NCBI GenBank assembly: GCA_034411995.1
Contig: DAOUME010000026.1
Location: forward strand, 992,001-1,056,000
DNA length: 64,000 nt
Direction of reading: 5' to 3'
DNA from: JAUVXJ01 sp034411995
GTDB taxonomy: Bacteria; Chloroflexota; Anaerolineae; UBA7937; B3-Chlor
Shown: positions 23,428 to 32,532 of the stretch, one piece after another
Position numbering within the stretch: the first letter of the stretch is position 1
Layout: each line of letters starts with the position of its first letter
The notes under the pieces: model-generated
Databases searched by the model: none
What the model saw: the letters and a program-made list of their open reading frames with translations, nothing else
What the model was told of the DNA's origin: nothing
Position numbers and translations under genes: made by a program

Positions 23428-24362
23428 CGCCTTCCATCCTCCCCTTCTCCAACGAGATACCTGGCGAAGAAGCCCAGCACCCGTTTTCGGTACTCCTCGG
23501 GATAGACCTGGTCCACCCGGCGGTGCCCGGCTCCCCTGGCGATCCACAGCTCCTTAGGTTCCCCCGCCCTCTCGTACAGACGCCGCACGTCCTCCACCGA
23601 GGCGTAGGGGTCCTCTTCACCGTGGATCAAGAACAGAGCTCTGGGCGCGATTCTGTCCACCCAGCGGAGGGGCTCGATATCCTCCAGGTCTCCACCCACC
23701 CGTCTTCCCGCCAGCCAGAGGATAGCCGGGCCCAGGAGACTTACGAGCCAGCGAGGCACGTGCCGCTCCTCAGCGCCCCGCGCCAGCGCCTTCTTCAGCT
23801 CCACGAAGGCGCCATCGGCCACCACGGCCCTTATCCGCTCGCATTGGGCGGCTGCGCCGATGGCCACCACCGCCCCCAACGAGAAGCCCATGACCCCCAC
23901 CTGGTCGATGCCCCTGCTCCGCAGGAGCTCGACCGCTGCCAGCAGGTCTTTCCGTTCGTGGTAGCCGAAGGAGGTGTAACCCCCCTCCGAGCGGCCGTGG
24001 CCGCGGAAGTCGAATAGGAAACAGTTGTATCCAGCGTCTCGGAGCCAGGGAACGTATTTCAGATCGGGGTCCTTGCTGCCGAAGCGACCGTGGCCCAGCA
24101 CGATGGTTCCGTCGCTGTTCCCCGTCCAGTCCTCGTCCTCCGCGGAGAAAGGCTCGCCCCCTGGGGCAGGGATGAACCAGCCGTGCAGGGTCAGGCCGTC
24201 GCCACTGGGGAACATCACCGCGGCGAAAGGCAAGCCGTACTCGGCGGGGCTGCTCAGTGTATCGGGATGGGGCGACTTGATCAACTCTGTGGACCAGCGC
24301 CAGACCACCGCGCCCAGGACCAGCAGAACTGCCAGAATGGGGAGAATCAACAGGGCAACCAT
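23424..24362 (-). CDS. membrane-anchored alpha/beta hydrolase
   Basis: A 312-residue protein with an N-terminal membrane anchor (residues 3-22) and an alpha/beta-hydrolase domain. The nucleophile elbow is GFSLGA, the acid lies in IHGEEDPY and the catalytic His in GAGHRRVDQVYPEEY. FLFDFRGHGRSEGG is the conserved oxyanion-region strand. This resembles the BAAT/FrsA-like serine hydrolases (COG1073), usually esterases or peptidases of unclear substrate. It ends in an ATGA overlap with the TPR lipoprotein gene. Confidence 0.82.
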   Translation of the reverse strand: MVALLILPILAVLLVLGAVVWRWSTELIKSPHPDTLSSPAEYGLPFAAVMFPSGDGLTLHGWFIPAPGGEPFSAEDEDWTGNSDGTIVLGHGRFGSKDPDLKYVPWLRDAGYNCFLFDFRGHGRSEGGYTSFGYHERKDLLAAVELLRSRGIDQVGVMGFSLGAVVAIGAAAQCERIRAVVADGAFVELKKALARGAEERHVPRWLVSLLGPAILWLAGRRVGGDLEDIEPLRWVDRIAPRALFLIHGEEDPYASVEDVRRLYERAGEPKELWIARGAGHRRVDQVYPEEYRKRVLGFFARYLVGEGEDGRR

Positions 24363-24410
24363 GGACTCCGCTATCCTGTATCCGATCGACGACCAGCCGG
24401 CCCTCTGGTC

Positions 24411-25070
24411 TCAGTTGGGAAAGAGACGAGGAACCCTTCTGGCGTACTCGACGTACTCCTCCCCGAAGTGGGCCGCCAGCTCCCGATCCTCCACAATGGA
24501 CAGCACCCACAGGGCCATGGTGAACAGCGCCCAGTTGGGACCCAGGGGGTGGACGTAGCCGCCGGCGGCGAATCCAGGGAACTGGTTCGGGTTGAACAAG
24601 AGTATGCCGAAGAAGGTCACGCCGATGGCGGCCAGGAACTGCGGGTGGCGCACCAGCGCATAGGGGCCCTTGGTGACCAGCCCGTCGTCCAGACGCCGGT
24701 ACAGAAACGACTGCCGCAGGCCCAGCACCACAGCAGACCAGGCACCAAAGGCCGTGAAGAGGACGATGGCCACCCAGCACAGCACATCCGTCCAGGTACC
24801 CCAGGGCAGCCACCCCACCGTCCCCACGGAAAGATAGGTGTACTCGGGACCAGGGGAATACAGCGCCAGCCAGCCTGCGCCGATAAGCAGGATGCCCAGC
24901 GGCCGGATCACCGCTGAGAGGACGTAGAACCTGGAACCCCACCGCCTGGCCAACTGGTGCGTGTACCGCGTGGCCCACAGACAGACCACCCCGCTCAGCC
25001 ACACCAGCGGCGCCCACTCGTGTAACGGCGCCAGTGCTCCAACGTAGAGCGGAAAGATGGGGGGAAACAT
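24411..25070 (-). CDS. isoprenylcysteine carboxyl methyltransferase-like membrane methyltransferase
   Basis: A 219-residue integral membrane protein with about five hydrophobic segments. The C-terminal signature LVTKGPYALVRHPQFLAAI, followed by EDRELAAHFGEEYVEYARRV, is that of the ICMT/PEMT-like methyltransferases, in which the Arg-His-Pro and Glu residues bind S-adenosylmethionine. Bacterial substrates are mostly unknown. A near-consensus promoter lies upstream at 25148-25176. It is likely the first gene of an operon with the hydrolase and TPR lipoprotein, 48 bases apart. Confidence 0.72.
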   Translation of the reverse strand: MFPPIFPLYVGALAPLHEWAPLVWLSGVVCLWATRYTHQLARRWGSRFYVLSAVIRPLGILLIGAGWLALYSPGPEYTYLSVGTVGWLPWGTWTDVLCWVAIVLFTAFGAWSAVVLGLRQSFLYRRLDDGLVTKGPYALVRHPQFLAAIGVTFFGILLFNPNQFPGFAAGGYVHPLGPNWALFTMALWVLSIVEDRELAAHFGEEYVEYARRVPRLFPN

Positions 25071-25147
25071 GGTGTCGTCGCAACCTCCTCCTGGCCGTAT
25101 CTTGTCCGCCCAAAGCGAGGAGCGAGACCAGGGCGACCTCGTAGGCC

Positions 25148-25176
25148 ATTATACGACAGCCGGTTCGTCGTGACAA
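25148..25176 (-). promoter_or_regulatory. promoter of the methyltransferase operon
   Basis: Minus-strand TTGTCA (25176-25171) and perfect TATAAT (25153-25148) with a 17-base spacer. It is divergent from the plus-strand promoter that begins 13 bases away. Confidence 0.7.
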
Positions 25177-25188
25177 CGCGGCCAGTCA

Positions 25189-25217
25189 TTGCCGTCCGAG
25201 AGCTCCGGCGCTACAAT
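25189..25217 (+). promoter_or_regulatory. promoter of the glutamine amidotransferase-like gene
   Basis: TTGCCG (25189-25194) and TACAAT (25212-25217), spacer 17. The transcription start would be near 25224, giving a very short leader that consists mainly of the GAGGAAGAG ribosome site before the ATG at 25233. Confidence 0.65.
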
Positions 25218-25232
25218 ACTGCTGAGGAAGAG

Positions 25233-25952
25233 ATGCCCAGCACGCGACCCCTCGTCGGCCTCAACTGCGACTACCAGAGGCACGCCACATACCAAGTCCG
25301 TCATCAGATACGGCTCTACACCCCCTACTACCAGGCGCTGCTCTCTTCAGGGGCACTTCCGGTGGTCGTGCCCATCACGGACGACCGCCCCGTGCTGGGG
25401 GAGTACGTCAACCGTCTGGACGGTTTCTTGTTCACCGGGGGCCTGGACCTGCCTCCGGAGGCCTACGGCCAATCGAAGCACCCCCAGACGGTGGAATGCG
25501 ACGCCAAACGCTTCGCCTGTGACAGACTGCTGGCCGAGCTGGTGAGAGAGCGAGGGATCCCTGTTCTGGCTATCTGTATGGGGATGCAGCTCATCAACGT
25601 GGTCTACGGTGGCACGCTGATCCAGGACATCCAGACCCATATCCAGCACGGCCCCGTGGACGAAGGGAACGATCGCCTTCACTCCATCGTCATAGAGGAA
25701 GAGAGCCTCCTGCACCAGATCCTGGGGGCCACCGAGCTGGGGGTCAACTCCGCCCACCATCAGGCGGTGGATAAGCTGGCGCCTGGGCTCCGGGCGCTGG
25801 CCCACGCTGCCGATGGTATCGTCGAAGCCGTGCAGATGACGGACAGCGAGTTCTTCCTCGGTGTACAATGGCACCCCGAGCGCATAGCGGAGAGGCCAGA
25901 ACAACTGCGGCTGTTCCAGGCCTTTGTCGGTGCCTGCCAGCAAGGTTCGTAG
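25233..25952 (+). CDS. gamma-glutamyl-gamma-aminobutyrate hydrolase-like class I amidotransferase
   Basis: A 239-residue cysteine hydrolase of the peptidase C26 family. GLDGFLFTGGLDLPPEAYG-type and VLAICMGMQLINV segments carry the nucleophile Cys, and the C-terminal VQWHPERIAE supplies the catalytic His-x-Glu. PuuD-like members cleave gamma-glutamyl amides such as gamma-glutamyl-GABA in polyamine breakdown. The start at 25233 follows GAGGAAGAG; longer readings would run through the promoter. It stands alone between divergent and downstream genes, so the pathway is uncertain. Confidence 0.85.
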   Translation: MPSTRPLVGLNCDYQRHATYQVRHQIRLYTPYYQALLSSGALPVVVPITDDRPVLGEYVNRLDGFLFTGGLDLPPEAYGQSKHPQTVECDAKRFACDRLLAELVRERGIPVLAICMGMQLINVVYGGTLIQDIQTHIQHGPVDEGNDRLHSIVIEEESLLHQILGATELGVNSAHHQAVDKLAPGLRALAHAADGIVEAVQMTDSEFFLGVQWHPERIAERPEQLRLFQAFVGACQQGS

Positions 25953-25999
25953 TGAGGCCTTCCGCCCTCACCCGCGCTGAAGCGCACCAACGGGAATCG

Positions 26000-26737
26000 A
26001 TGAAGCGAGTAAGCATAGTGATCGCCCTCTCGGCGGCCCTGCTGGCCTTCACCAGCCCTCGCGCCCTCGCCCCCGAGCCTCCGTGGGTGGCCTTCTCCTT
26101 CCAGAGAGGTGGGGAAGGGTATGGCCGCGTGGGCATCGTCGACTCCGTAGAAGTGGGTGACCAGGAGGAGAGGATCCAGGACAGCATACTCCTCGATGAG
26201 CAGACGAGCATTGCGCTGGCGGAGGGTTCCTTGACAGTCGTGCACCAGGGCCAGGAAGTCTGGAGCAGTGATCCCTCGTGGGACGTGCGCCAGCTATTGC
26301 TGGCGGACGTCAACAACGACGACAAGCAAGAGGTAGCCTTCGTCCTGTGGAAGCCCTTCCACCTGGAGCCCGCGATCATCTACGATACCTTCAAGTTCCC
26401 TTCCCTGTGGGAGGAGGGCAGTCTGAGGAACCATCTCTTCGTCTACGGGTGGCGAGACGCTGCCTGGCGACACTTGTGGTGCAGTTCACCCGTCGCCGAC
26501 CCCATCGTGGAACTGGCCGCCGCAGACGTAGACGGCGACCGGGCCAACGAGCTGGTAGTCCTCGAGGGAAGCTACGACACCCCCGATGCCCGTGCGAGCC
26601 ACGTCAGCGTGTGGAGCTGGAGCGGCTGGGGTTTCACCCTCCAGTGGCGCAGCCCTGGAGGTGTCTGGGACCACCTCTTGCTACAAGATGTCACTGACGA
26701 TGGTGTCCTCGACATCCTCGTCAAAGAGCCAAACTGA
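26000..26737 (+). CDS. secreted protein with FG-GAP/VCBS-like repeats
   Basis: A 245-residue exported protein with a signal peptide (KRVSIVIALSAALLAFTS) and Asp-rich segments resembling calcium-binding FG-GAP/VCBS repeats: LLLADVNNDDKQEVAFVLW, LAAADVDGDRANELVVLEG and LLQDVTDDGVLDILVKEPN. Such repeats form beta-propeller blades on surface proteins. It lies 22 bases before a DUF3160 lipoprotein gene on the same strand, so the two probably form an operon. No catalytic motif is seen. Confidence 0.7.
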   Translation: MKRVSIVIALSAALLAFTSPRALAPEPPWVAFSFQRGGEGYGRVGIVDSVEVGDQEERIQDSILLDEQTSIALAEGSLTVVHQGQEVWSSDPSWDVRQLLLADVNNDDKQEVAFVLWKPFHLEPAIIYDTFKFPSLWEEGSLRNHLFVYGWRDAAWRHLWCSSPVADPIVELAAADVDGDRANELVVLEGSYDTPDARASHVSVWSWSGWGFTLQWRSPGGVWDHLLLQDVTDDGVLDILVKEPN

Positions 26738-26759
26738 GAAGAGAAAGGAGTGTGGAGAG

Positions 26760-29000
26760 ATGACTAATCCTCGCCGCCCCCGTCTATTACCTGCCTTTTT
26801 GGCCTTGACCATGGTCTCGAGTGTCCTGCTGGGCGGCTGCGCCAGCCCCGCCCCCGCGCCTACACAGGCGCCGCCCAGCCCGACAGTGGTGCCCACACCT
26901 GGTCCGCAACCAACCGACACCCCAGAGCCTACAGCCGTCCCCACAGGCGAGCCCGGGGTCCACGTTGGCCTGCTGGCCAGCCCCCTGCCGGTCGCCAGCT
27001 CGGGCTTCGCCTCCTACCAGCCGGTGCCGGTCAGCCTGCCGGCAACCTGCTCCGGCTATGCGTTGCCGGTGGATTTGAACACCGTGACCATGGATGAGAG
27101 CTTCGTCTTCAGCGAAGCCCAGCGGCAACTCCTGAGCGCCAACGGGTTCGTGGTCGCGCCTTCGGAGTACAAAGAGTTCTTCCACCTCTACGAGGAGGCT
27201 CGTTACGCCGAGGTGCCGGTCTTCATCACCACCGACTCCGTCTACCACACCTATCACCTCTTCTTCGACCAGGTCCTGCGCACCCTGGAAGATCAGCGGT
27301 TCCACACCGACCTGGAGAAGCTCACCGCCGGGATGCTCTGGGCCACCGAAGGCCAGTACGAGACCTTGAAGGGCACCGCCCTCGAGAAGGCAGCCCTGCG
27401 TAACCTGGCCTACTTCGCCGTGGCCCAACAACTCCTCGATCCCGGCTCTCCCGTCCCGCCGGCGGTGCAGGAGCGGGTGGAAGGGGAACTGGCCCTCATC
27501 GAAGCTCACCAGGGGTTCGTGACCTCGCCCATCCTGGGCTATCCCGAGGACTACAGCCAGTACGTGCCGCGCGGCCACTACACCAAGAATGAGGGGAGAC
27601 AACGCTACTTCAAAGCCATGATGTGGTATGGACGCATCAACTTCCGTCTCAAAGAGCCCGACGAGACCAGGTCGGCCCTGCTCATCGCCCAGGCCCTGGC
27701 CAACACCGAGGTCGCGGGTGAGCCAGCGTCCACGATCTGGGAGCGCATCTATGAACCAACCTCCTTCATGGTGGGGATCAGCGACGACCTGGACATCTAC
27801 GATTACCATCCGCTGATCGAGGAAGTGTATGGCTCCCTGGGCAACGACCCCACCATTTTCCTGGACGAGGACAAGCTGACCCAGTTCATCGCGGCAGCCA
27901 GGGAGTTGCCACCCCCTCAGATCAACTCCATGTGGGTCTACATCTGGGAAGACCGCGACGAGGCCACCCAGGGCTTCCGCTTCATGGGCCAGCGCTTCGT
28001 TTTCGACGCCTACGTCTTCCAGGAGTTGATCTTCCGCAGTGTGGGCACCCTGGACGACCCGCGCATGCTCCCCAAAGGTCTGGACATCTTCGCCGCCATG
28101 GGTTCAGAGGAGGCCTACAGCATCCTCCAGGAGATGGACGAGACGCACTACCTCAACTACGACGAGCAGATGAACAAGTTGCAGGGTGAGATCTCCGCCC
28201 TGGAGATGGATAGCTGGACGCAGAACCTGTACTGGTCCTGGCTGTATAGCTTCCAACCCCTGATCGAGGTCCAGGGCGAGGCCTATCCCGCCTTCATGCG
28301 CAACCCCGCCTGGGTGCGCAAGGACCTGCATACCGCCCTGGGCAGTTGGACTGAGTTGAAGCACGACACCATCCTCTACGCCAAACAGGCCTACGCTGAA
28401 TTGGGAGGCGCCTTCGAGGAGCCAGAGCTCAAGGGGTACGTGGAGCCCAACCCCGAGGCCTTCGCCCGGCTGGCCGCCCTCACCAGAATGACCATCGACG
28501 GGCTGGAGGCCCGCGGCCTCCTGGACGACAGTGAGACCATGGGGGCGATCAGGGACAACTTGCAGAGTCTGGAGTTGCTCTTGACCCAGTTGACCACCAT
28601 CGCCCAGAAGGAGTTGGCTGGCACCGCCCTCACTCAGGACGAGCAGGACGCGATCCTGTTCTACGGGGGCCTGCTGGAGTCTCTCACCCTCGCTGCTGCC
28701 GACAAGGACGATGTGCAAGGCCGACCCATCCTAGAGGACCAGGAGGCTGCCATCGTCGCCGACGTGGCCACGGACCCCACCGGCCAGGTCCTGGAAGAGG
28801 GTGTGGGCCGCATCTTCGAGATGTACGTGGTCGTGGACATCGATGGTCAGCCCGTGATGACCAAGGGTGGCGTCTTCTCCTACTACGAGTTCCCCTGGCC
28901 GATGGACGACCGGTTGACGGATGAAGCGTGGAAGGAGATGCTGAATCAAGGGCAGACGCCGGACCGACCCTTCTGGACCGCAAGCTTCATCGGGGAGTAG
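26760..29000 (+). CDS. DUF3160 lipoprotein
   Basis: A 746-residue exported lipoprotein. The signal peptide ends in LLGGC (lipobox), followed by a 50-residue Pro/Thr linker. The rest matches the DUF3160 family, with characteristic motifs VFITTDSVYHTYHLFFDQVL, RYFKAMMWYGRINFR, QRFVFDAYVFQEL and LKHDTILYAKQAY, and an EFPWPMDDRLTDEAW ending. DUF3160 is common in Chloroflexota and some archaea; no function is established. AAAGGAG precedes the start at 26760. It follows the VCBS-like protein gene by 22 bases. Confidence 0.85.
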   Translation: MTNPRRPRLLPAFLALTMVSSVLLGGCASPAPAPTQAPPSPTVVPTPGPQPTDTPEPTAVPTGEPGVHVGLLASPLPVASSGFASYQPVPVSLPATCSGYALPVDLNTVTMDESFVFSEAQRQLLSANGFVVAPSEYKEFFHLYEEARYAEVPVFITTDSVYHTYHLFFDQVLRTLEDQRFHTDLEKLTAGMLWATEGQYETLKGTALEKAALRNLAYFAVAQQLLDPGSPVPPAVQERVEGELALIEAHQGFVTSPILGYPEDYSQYVPRGHYTKNEGRQRYFKAMMWYGRINFRLKEPDETRSALLIAQALANTEVAGEPASTIWERIYEPTSFMVGISDDLDIYDYHPLIEEVYGSLGNDPTIFLDEDKLTQFIAAARELPPPQINSMWVYIWEDRDEATQGFRFMGQRFVFDAYVFQELIFRSVGTLDDPRMLPKGLDIFAAMGSEEAYSILQEMDETHYLNYDEQMNKLQGEISALEMDSWTQNLYWSWLYSFQPLIEVQGEAYPAFMRNPAWVRKDLHTALGSWTELKHDTILYAKQAYAELGGAFEEPELKGYVEPNPEAFARLAALTRMTIDGLEARGLLDDSETMGAIRDNLQSLELLLTQLTTIAQKELAGTALTQDEQDAILFYGGLLESLTLAAADKDDVQGRPILEDQEAAIVADVATDPTGQVLEEGVGRIFEMYVVVDIDGQPVMTKGGVFSYYEFPWPMDDRLTDEAWKEMLNQGQTPDRPFWTASFIGE

Positions 29001-29037
29001 AAGCTGATGGGCGGCGGCTGCCATGCATCGCCATCTG

Positions 29038-29070
29038 AGACCTCGGAGGTCTTGAAGACCTCCGAGGTCT
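29038..29070. repeat. perfect 15-base inverted repeat
   Basis: AGACCTCGGAGGTCT and its exact complement flank a TGA loop, 37 bases after the DUF3160 stop. It could end transcription, though no U tract follows. Fragments of the same motif occur near 37636 and 38376, so it is a dispersed repeat family. Confidence 0.7.
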
Positions 29071-29131
29071 GGGCCGTCTGGCGACCCGAGCCATGAGGGC
29101 CGGCAAGAGCAAAGACGAGGGAGGAGGAAGC

Positions 29132-29842
29132 ATGAGCCAGCAAGAGCGGGTGGAGTACTTTCCCCTGATCAGAGACCTGCCGGCGAGCGAACGCCCGCGC
29201 GAACGACTTCAGGCCTACGGTCCCCAATCGCTGTCCACGTCGGAGTTGCTGGCTATCATCCTGCGCACCGGGACCAGGTCGGAGAGCGCCATCAACCTGG
29301 GCAGCCGCCTCCTGGCCCAGTTCCACGGTCTGGCGGGGATGGCCAGGGCTAGCTTCGTCGACCTCTGCGAGGTACGGGGGCTGGGTGTGGCCAAGGCGGC
29401 CCAGCTCCAGGCGGCGCTGGAACTGGGCAAACGACTGATGGTGGCCTCCCCGGAGGAACGCCCTCAGGTCAAGGCGCCAGCGGACGTGGCTAACCTGCTG
29501 ATGCTGGAAATGGGCTTTCTCGAGCAGGAGCACCTCCGGGTGGTGCTCCTGGACACGAAGAACCACGTCCTGGGCATGCCCACTATCTACGTGGGCAGCC
29601 TCAACACCTCCATCATGCGCATCGGGGAGCTATTCCGTGAGGCCATCAGGGCCAACTGCGCTGCCGTGATCGTGGTGCACAACCACCCCTCTGGCGACCC
29701 CACTCCCTCGCCCGAGGACGTGAGCATCACCCGGCAGATCGTAGAGGCGGGGAAGCTTCTCGACGTGGACGTGCTGGACCACCTGATCATCGGCCAGCAG
29801 AGGTACGTGAGCCTGAAAGAACGGGGGTTGGGGTTCAGCTAG
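29132..29842 (+). CDS. radC: RadC family (JAMM/MPN domain) protein
   Basis: A 236-residue RadC of normal length. The N-terminal UPF0758/HhH part reads RDLPASERPRERLQAYG, LLAIILRTGT and LCEVRGLGVAKAAQLQAALE. The C-terminal JAMM-type metal site is complete: a Glu upstream, HNHPSGDPTPSPEDV and the later Asp in LDVDVLDHLIIG. RadC was once linked to DNA repair, but its role is unsettled. GGGAGGAGG precedes the ATG at 29132. Confidence 0.95.
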   Translation: MSQQERVEYFPLIRDLPASERPRERLQAYGPQSLSTSELLAIILRTGTRSESAINLGSRLLAQFHGLAGMARASFVDLCEVRGLGVAKAAQLQAALELGKRLMVASPEERPQVKAPADVANLLMLEMGFLEQEHLRVVLLDTKNHVLGMPTIYVGSLNTSIMRIGELFREAIRANCAAVIVVHNHPSGDPTPSPEDVSITRQIVEAGKLLDVDVLDHLIIGQQRYVSLKERGLGFS

Positions 29843-29875
29843 CGTAGACCGTCCACATCAACCCGGCCCTGGGGC

Positions 29876-30064
29876 CTAGTCGTCTTCCGGGCGATACCCG
29901 TCCTTGTCTGTGGTGTGACGCCGGCCCCGCTCCACGATCACCGCCGAGGCGTGCTCGCGCTCCGCTTTGCACCAGGGGCACTCCTCGCCTTCGTAAGGCA
30001 GGTGGCATACGTTGCATACCTTCGCCTGAGTCTCACCCTCGTCTTGCGGGCTCTCCCTGGTCAA
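29876..30064 (-). CDS. small zinc-ribbon protein
   Basis: A 62-residue protein read from a TTG at 30064 with GGAGGTG 5 bases upstream. It contains one CxxC-x8-CxxC zinc-binding pattern (CNVCHLPYEGEECPWC), an otherwise polar and charged sequence and an acidic end (DGYRPEDD). Zinc ribbons of this size usually bind nucleic acid or act as protein adaptors; no further clue is available. Longer readings of this frame lack a start signal. Confidence 0.6.
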   Translation of the reverse strand: MTRESPQDEGETQAKVCNVCHLPYEGEECPWCKAEREHASAVIVERGRRHTTDKDGYRPEDD

Positions 30065-30137
30065 GCCAGCACCTCCGAATATGTACCGAAACGAGCGCCC
30101 CCTGCACGGGTCACCGGCTGCACCGACCGTAAGGGGG

Positions 30138-30878
30138 CTACAGGCCCACCGTGGCCTGCCAGCGCTCCATGGCCTGTGCCGCACTGTCCATGTGCTGGGC
30201 GCCACTCTCCAGATAGTCCCCCGCTTGGACCGCCGCACCGAGGTTCTTCGTCTGGCAGGCTGATTGAAGCAACTGGAAGCCCTGCTGGAAGTCATCGGCG
30301 GCGGCCATCAGCTCTGCGTAGCACTCCTGAAGGTCCGCGTCGTCCACTGGCGGCGGACCCACTTCATCCAGCCCCTGCTGCACGTCCGCCAGGCTGGACA
30401 CCACCACGTCGATCCCGGTGCAGATGGCCAGGATGTCGCCCTGGCCGCTCCCCAGCCCGAGCTCATCCAGTGTCGTCCCCATCTCCTCCAGGGGCTGGAC
30501 GACCTCTTCCTGCAGGGCCACCGCGTAATTCCAGAGCGCCACCAGTTCCGGATCAACCAGCGCGGTGGGGATAGGCGATGAGGCCCCTGGCGGCTCCTCG
30601 CTGGGCGCAGCACCTGGGGGCTCTGGTGTTGGGCTCTCCTGGGCCTGCGGCGGCACTACCAGCGTGTTGGTGGGTATGGGCTCTCCAGGCAATGTCGCTG
30701 TCGGCTGAGTCTCGGTCGACGAGGGACTCGGCTCTGTCACCTCCTGGACCGGGGGGGCCGTAGCCTCCTCCGGTGGTGTCTGGCCCTGGTCCACGTTGAC
30801 GGTCACACCAGGGGTGGTACACCCTGCTATCACCAGACACGCGATGGCAAACAGCACGAGGTAGATCCGTACGCTCAT
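30138..30878 (-). CDS. lipoprotein with Pro/Thr-rich linker
   Basis: A 246-residue lipoprotein. AAAGGAGG precedes the ATG at 30878; the signal peptide ends at the lipobox LVIAGC. A long, low-complexity linker rich in Pro, Thr, Glu and Ser (about residues 20-110) is followed by a helical domain (about 120-246) with VALWNYAVALQEEVVQPLEE and QECYAELMAAADDFQQGF. No family is recognised. A near-consensus promoter lies at 30921-30949, divergent from the one for the DUF362 gene. Confidence 0.7.
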   Translation of the reverse strand: MSVRIYLVLFAIACLVIAGCTTPGVTVNVDQGQTPPEEATAPPVQEVTEPSPSSTETQPTATLPGEPIPTNTLVVPPQAQESPTPEPPGAAPSEEPPGASSPIPTALVDPELVALWNYAVALQEEVVQPLEEMGTTLDELGLGSGQGDILAICTGIDVVVSSLADVQQGLDEVGPPPVDDADLQECYAELMAAADDFQQGFQLLQSACQTKNLGAAVQAGDYLESGAQHMDSAAQAMERWQATVGL

Positions 30879-30920
30879 GGTGCCTCCTTTCCCAAGAGAT
30901 GAGGGAATGCAACACGGGCT

Positions 30921-30949
30921 ATTGTAGCCGCACTCGCGTGCTTTGGCAA
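30921..30949 (-). promoter_or_regulatory. promoter of the Pro/Thr-rich lipoprotein gene
   Basis: Minus-strand TTGCCA (30949-30944) and TACAAT (30926-30921), 17-base spacer, 43 bases before the ATG at 30878. Confidence 0.7.
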
Positions 30950-31002
30950 CGACCAGCGCCCGTCCACGGCCTTCCACGAAGGGCCCTGGTACGTCCGCGC
31001 CA

Positions 31003-31031
31003 TTGACTCTATCACTCAGGGCGCGTAGAAT
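31003..31031 (+). promoter_or_regulatory. promoter of the DUF362 gene
   Basis: TTGACT (31003-31008) and TAGAAT (31026-31031), 17-base spacer, 41 bases before the ATG at 31072. Confidence 0.65.
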
Positions 31032-31071
31032 GGAATCACGAACTCAGCGCTTTCATAGCAGAGACTGACCG

Positions 31072-32532
31072 ATGAGCGAGTGTGATACCGTTCGCCACAC
31101 TGGGTTGTCTCGCAAGAAGTTCCTCCAGCTCTCCGCGCTCCTGGCCGGCCTGGCGGCCCTGCGGCCGCAGAAGTCACTGGTGGCGTCTCCGGGCCTGCCC
31201 CGACCCAGGGTGATCCATACCTACTGTCCGCGAGCGGCCACCTGGGACTTCTCCACTGGCTGGTGGGGCGACCACGTGGACCAGGACGTGGTCACCGAGA
31301 TGGTGAAGCGTGGCCTCATGGAGCTCACGGGGAGAAACGCCCAGGCAGACGCCTGGAAGGCGCTGATCCCCAGCTACGTATCAGGGGAGAGAGTGGCCAT
31401 CAAGGTCAATTTCAACAACGCCAGCTCCGTCGCCGACAGCGACAACCAGATCGACGCCTCTATCGAGCCGGTGAACGCGGTCATCGCGGGCCTGACAGAG
31501 ATCGGCGTCGCCTCGTCGGACATCTGGATCTACGATGCCGTGAGAGCCATCCCTGCCCGCTTTGCCGCCGGATGTGACTACCCTGGCGTCCAGTTCTCGG
31601 GCAACTCGACCAGCAACCCCCAGGGCTTCAGCGACACAGAGAAAGTGACCTTCCATCCGCCTCCCGGCAGACCGGCCCTGGCTGACCAGCGCATCAGCAA
31701 CGTTCTAGTCAACGCCGACTACCTGATCAACATGCCCATCATGAAGAAGCACTGCTGCGCCTGGGTCACCCTTTCCTTCAAGCACCACTTCGGCAGCATT
31801 GTCAACTGCGCGGCCCTGCACGGGTATACCTTCCCTTACGAGGAAGACTTCACTCCGGCCTACAACCCGCTGGTGGATATCTACCAGAACCCCCACTTCG
31901 GACCCAAGACCGTATTGACGATCGGTGATGGCCTCTACGGCAGCAGGGAAGCACAGGACTCCGTGCCCCAGCCGTGGACCACTTTCGGAGACGCCCCGCC
32001 CTGTAGCCTCTTCTTCTCCCAGGACCCCGTGGCCATCGACTCCGTGATGTACGACTTCCTCCAGGCGGAAGCTGGTGTCCAGAGTCACGCGGACGACTAC
32101 CTGGCCCTGGCGGCCAACGCCGGCCTGGGCGTCTTCGAGCATCGCGCACCTGGGGCCTCGGGCCCTGAAGAATGGTATAGCCAGATAGACTACCGCCGGG
32201 TGGACGTGGACGAGTACGTAAAGCTGAGAGGCTGGTGGAGAGACGGTACGGCCTACCTCGCCTGGAACAAGCCCCTGCAGCCAGACCTGGCCGGCTATCG
32301 CGTCCACTACTCCTACAAGGAAGATGGGGATTTCGTTGAGGTGTCTCCACCGATCAATATCTCCGACCCAGACCAGTTGGAGTATGAGCTTTCCGGTCTG
32401 ACCGAGTACCTCCTGTACCACGTGTGGATCGAACCCTACAAAGCAGGTGGAGCGGGCATGGGGGAGTCCAACCAGGTGCCCCTTTTGCCCACGGACATCG
32501 TCCACCATCTCCCTCTGGCCACCGTCGGCTGA
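31072..32532 (+). CDS. DUF362 domain protein with Tat-like signal and Fn3-like C-terminus
   Basis: A 486-residue protein. The start contains SRKKFLQLSALLAGLAAL, a twin-basic, Tat-like signal lacking the second arginine. Residues about 45-370 match DUF362: VAIKVNFNN, VIAGLTEIGV, DYLINMPIMKKHCCAWVTLS, KHHFGSIVNC and SQDPVAIDSVMYDFLQ. The cysteine-containing core recalls ferredoxin-linked proteins, but no 4Fe-4S motif is complete. A fibronectin-III-like domain (about 395-475; AYLAWNKPLQPDLAGYRVHY) ends it. The role of DUF362 is unknown. Confidence 0.78.
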   Translation: MSECDTVRHTGLSRKKFLQLSALLAGLAALRPQKSLVASPGLPRPRVIHTYCPRAATWDFSTGWWGDHVDQDVVTEMVKRGLMELTGRNAQADAWKALIPSYVSGERVAIKVNFNNASSVADSDNQIDASIEPVNAVIAGLTEIGVASSDIWIYDAVRAIPARFAAGCDYPGVQFSGNSTSNPQGFSDTEKVTFHPPPGRPALADQRISNVLVNADYLINMPIMKKHCCAWVTLSFKHHFGSIVNCAALHGYTFPYEEDFTPAYNPLVDIYQNPHFGPKTVLTIGDGLYGSREAQDSVPQPWTTFGDAPPCSLFFSQDPVAIDSVMYDFLQAEAGVQSHADDYLALAANAGLGVFEHRAPGASGPEEWYSQIDYRRVDVDEYVKLRGWWRDGTAYLAWNKPLQPDLAGYRVHYSYKEDGDFVEVSPPINISDPDQLEYELSGLTEYLLYHVWIEPYKAGGAGMGESNQVPLLPTDIVHHLPLATVG

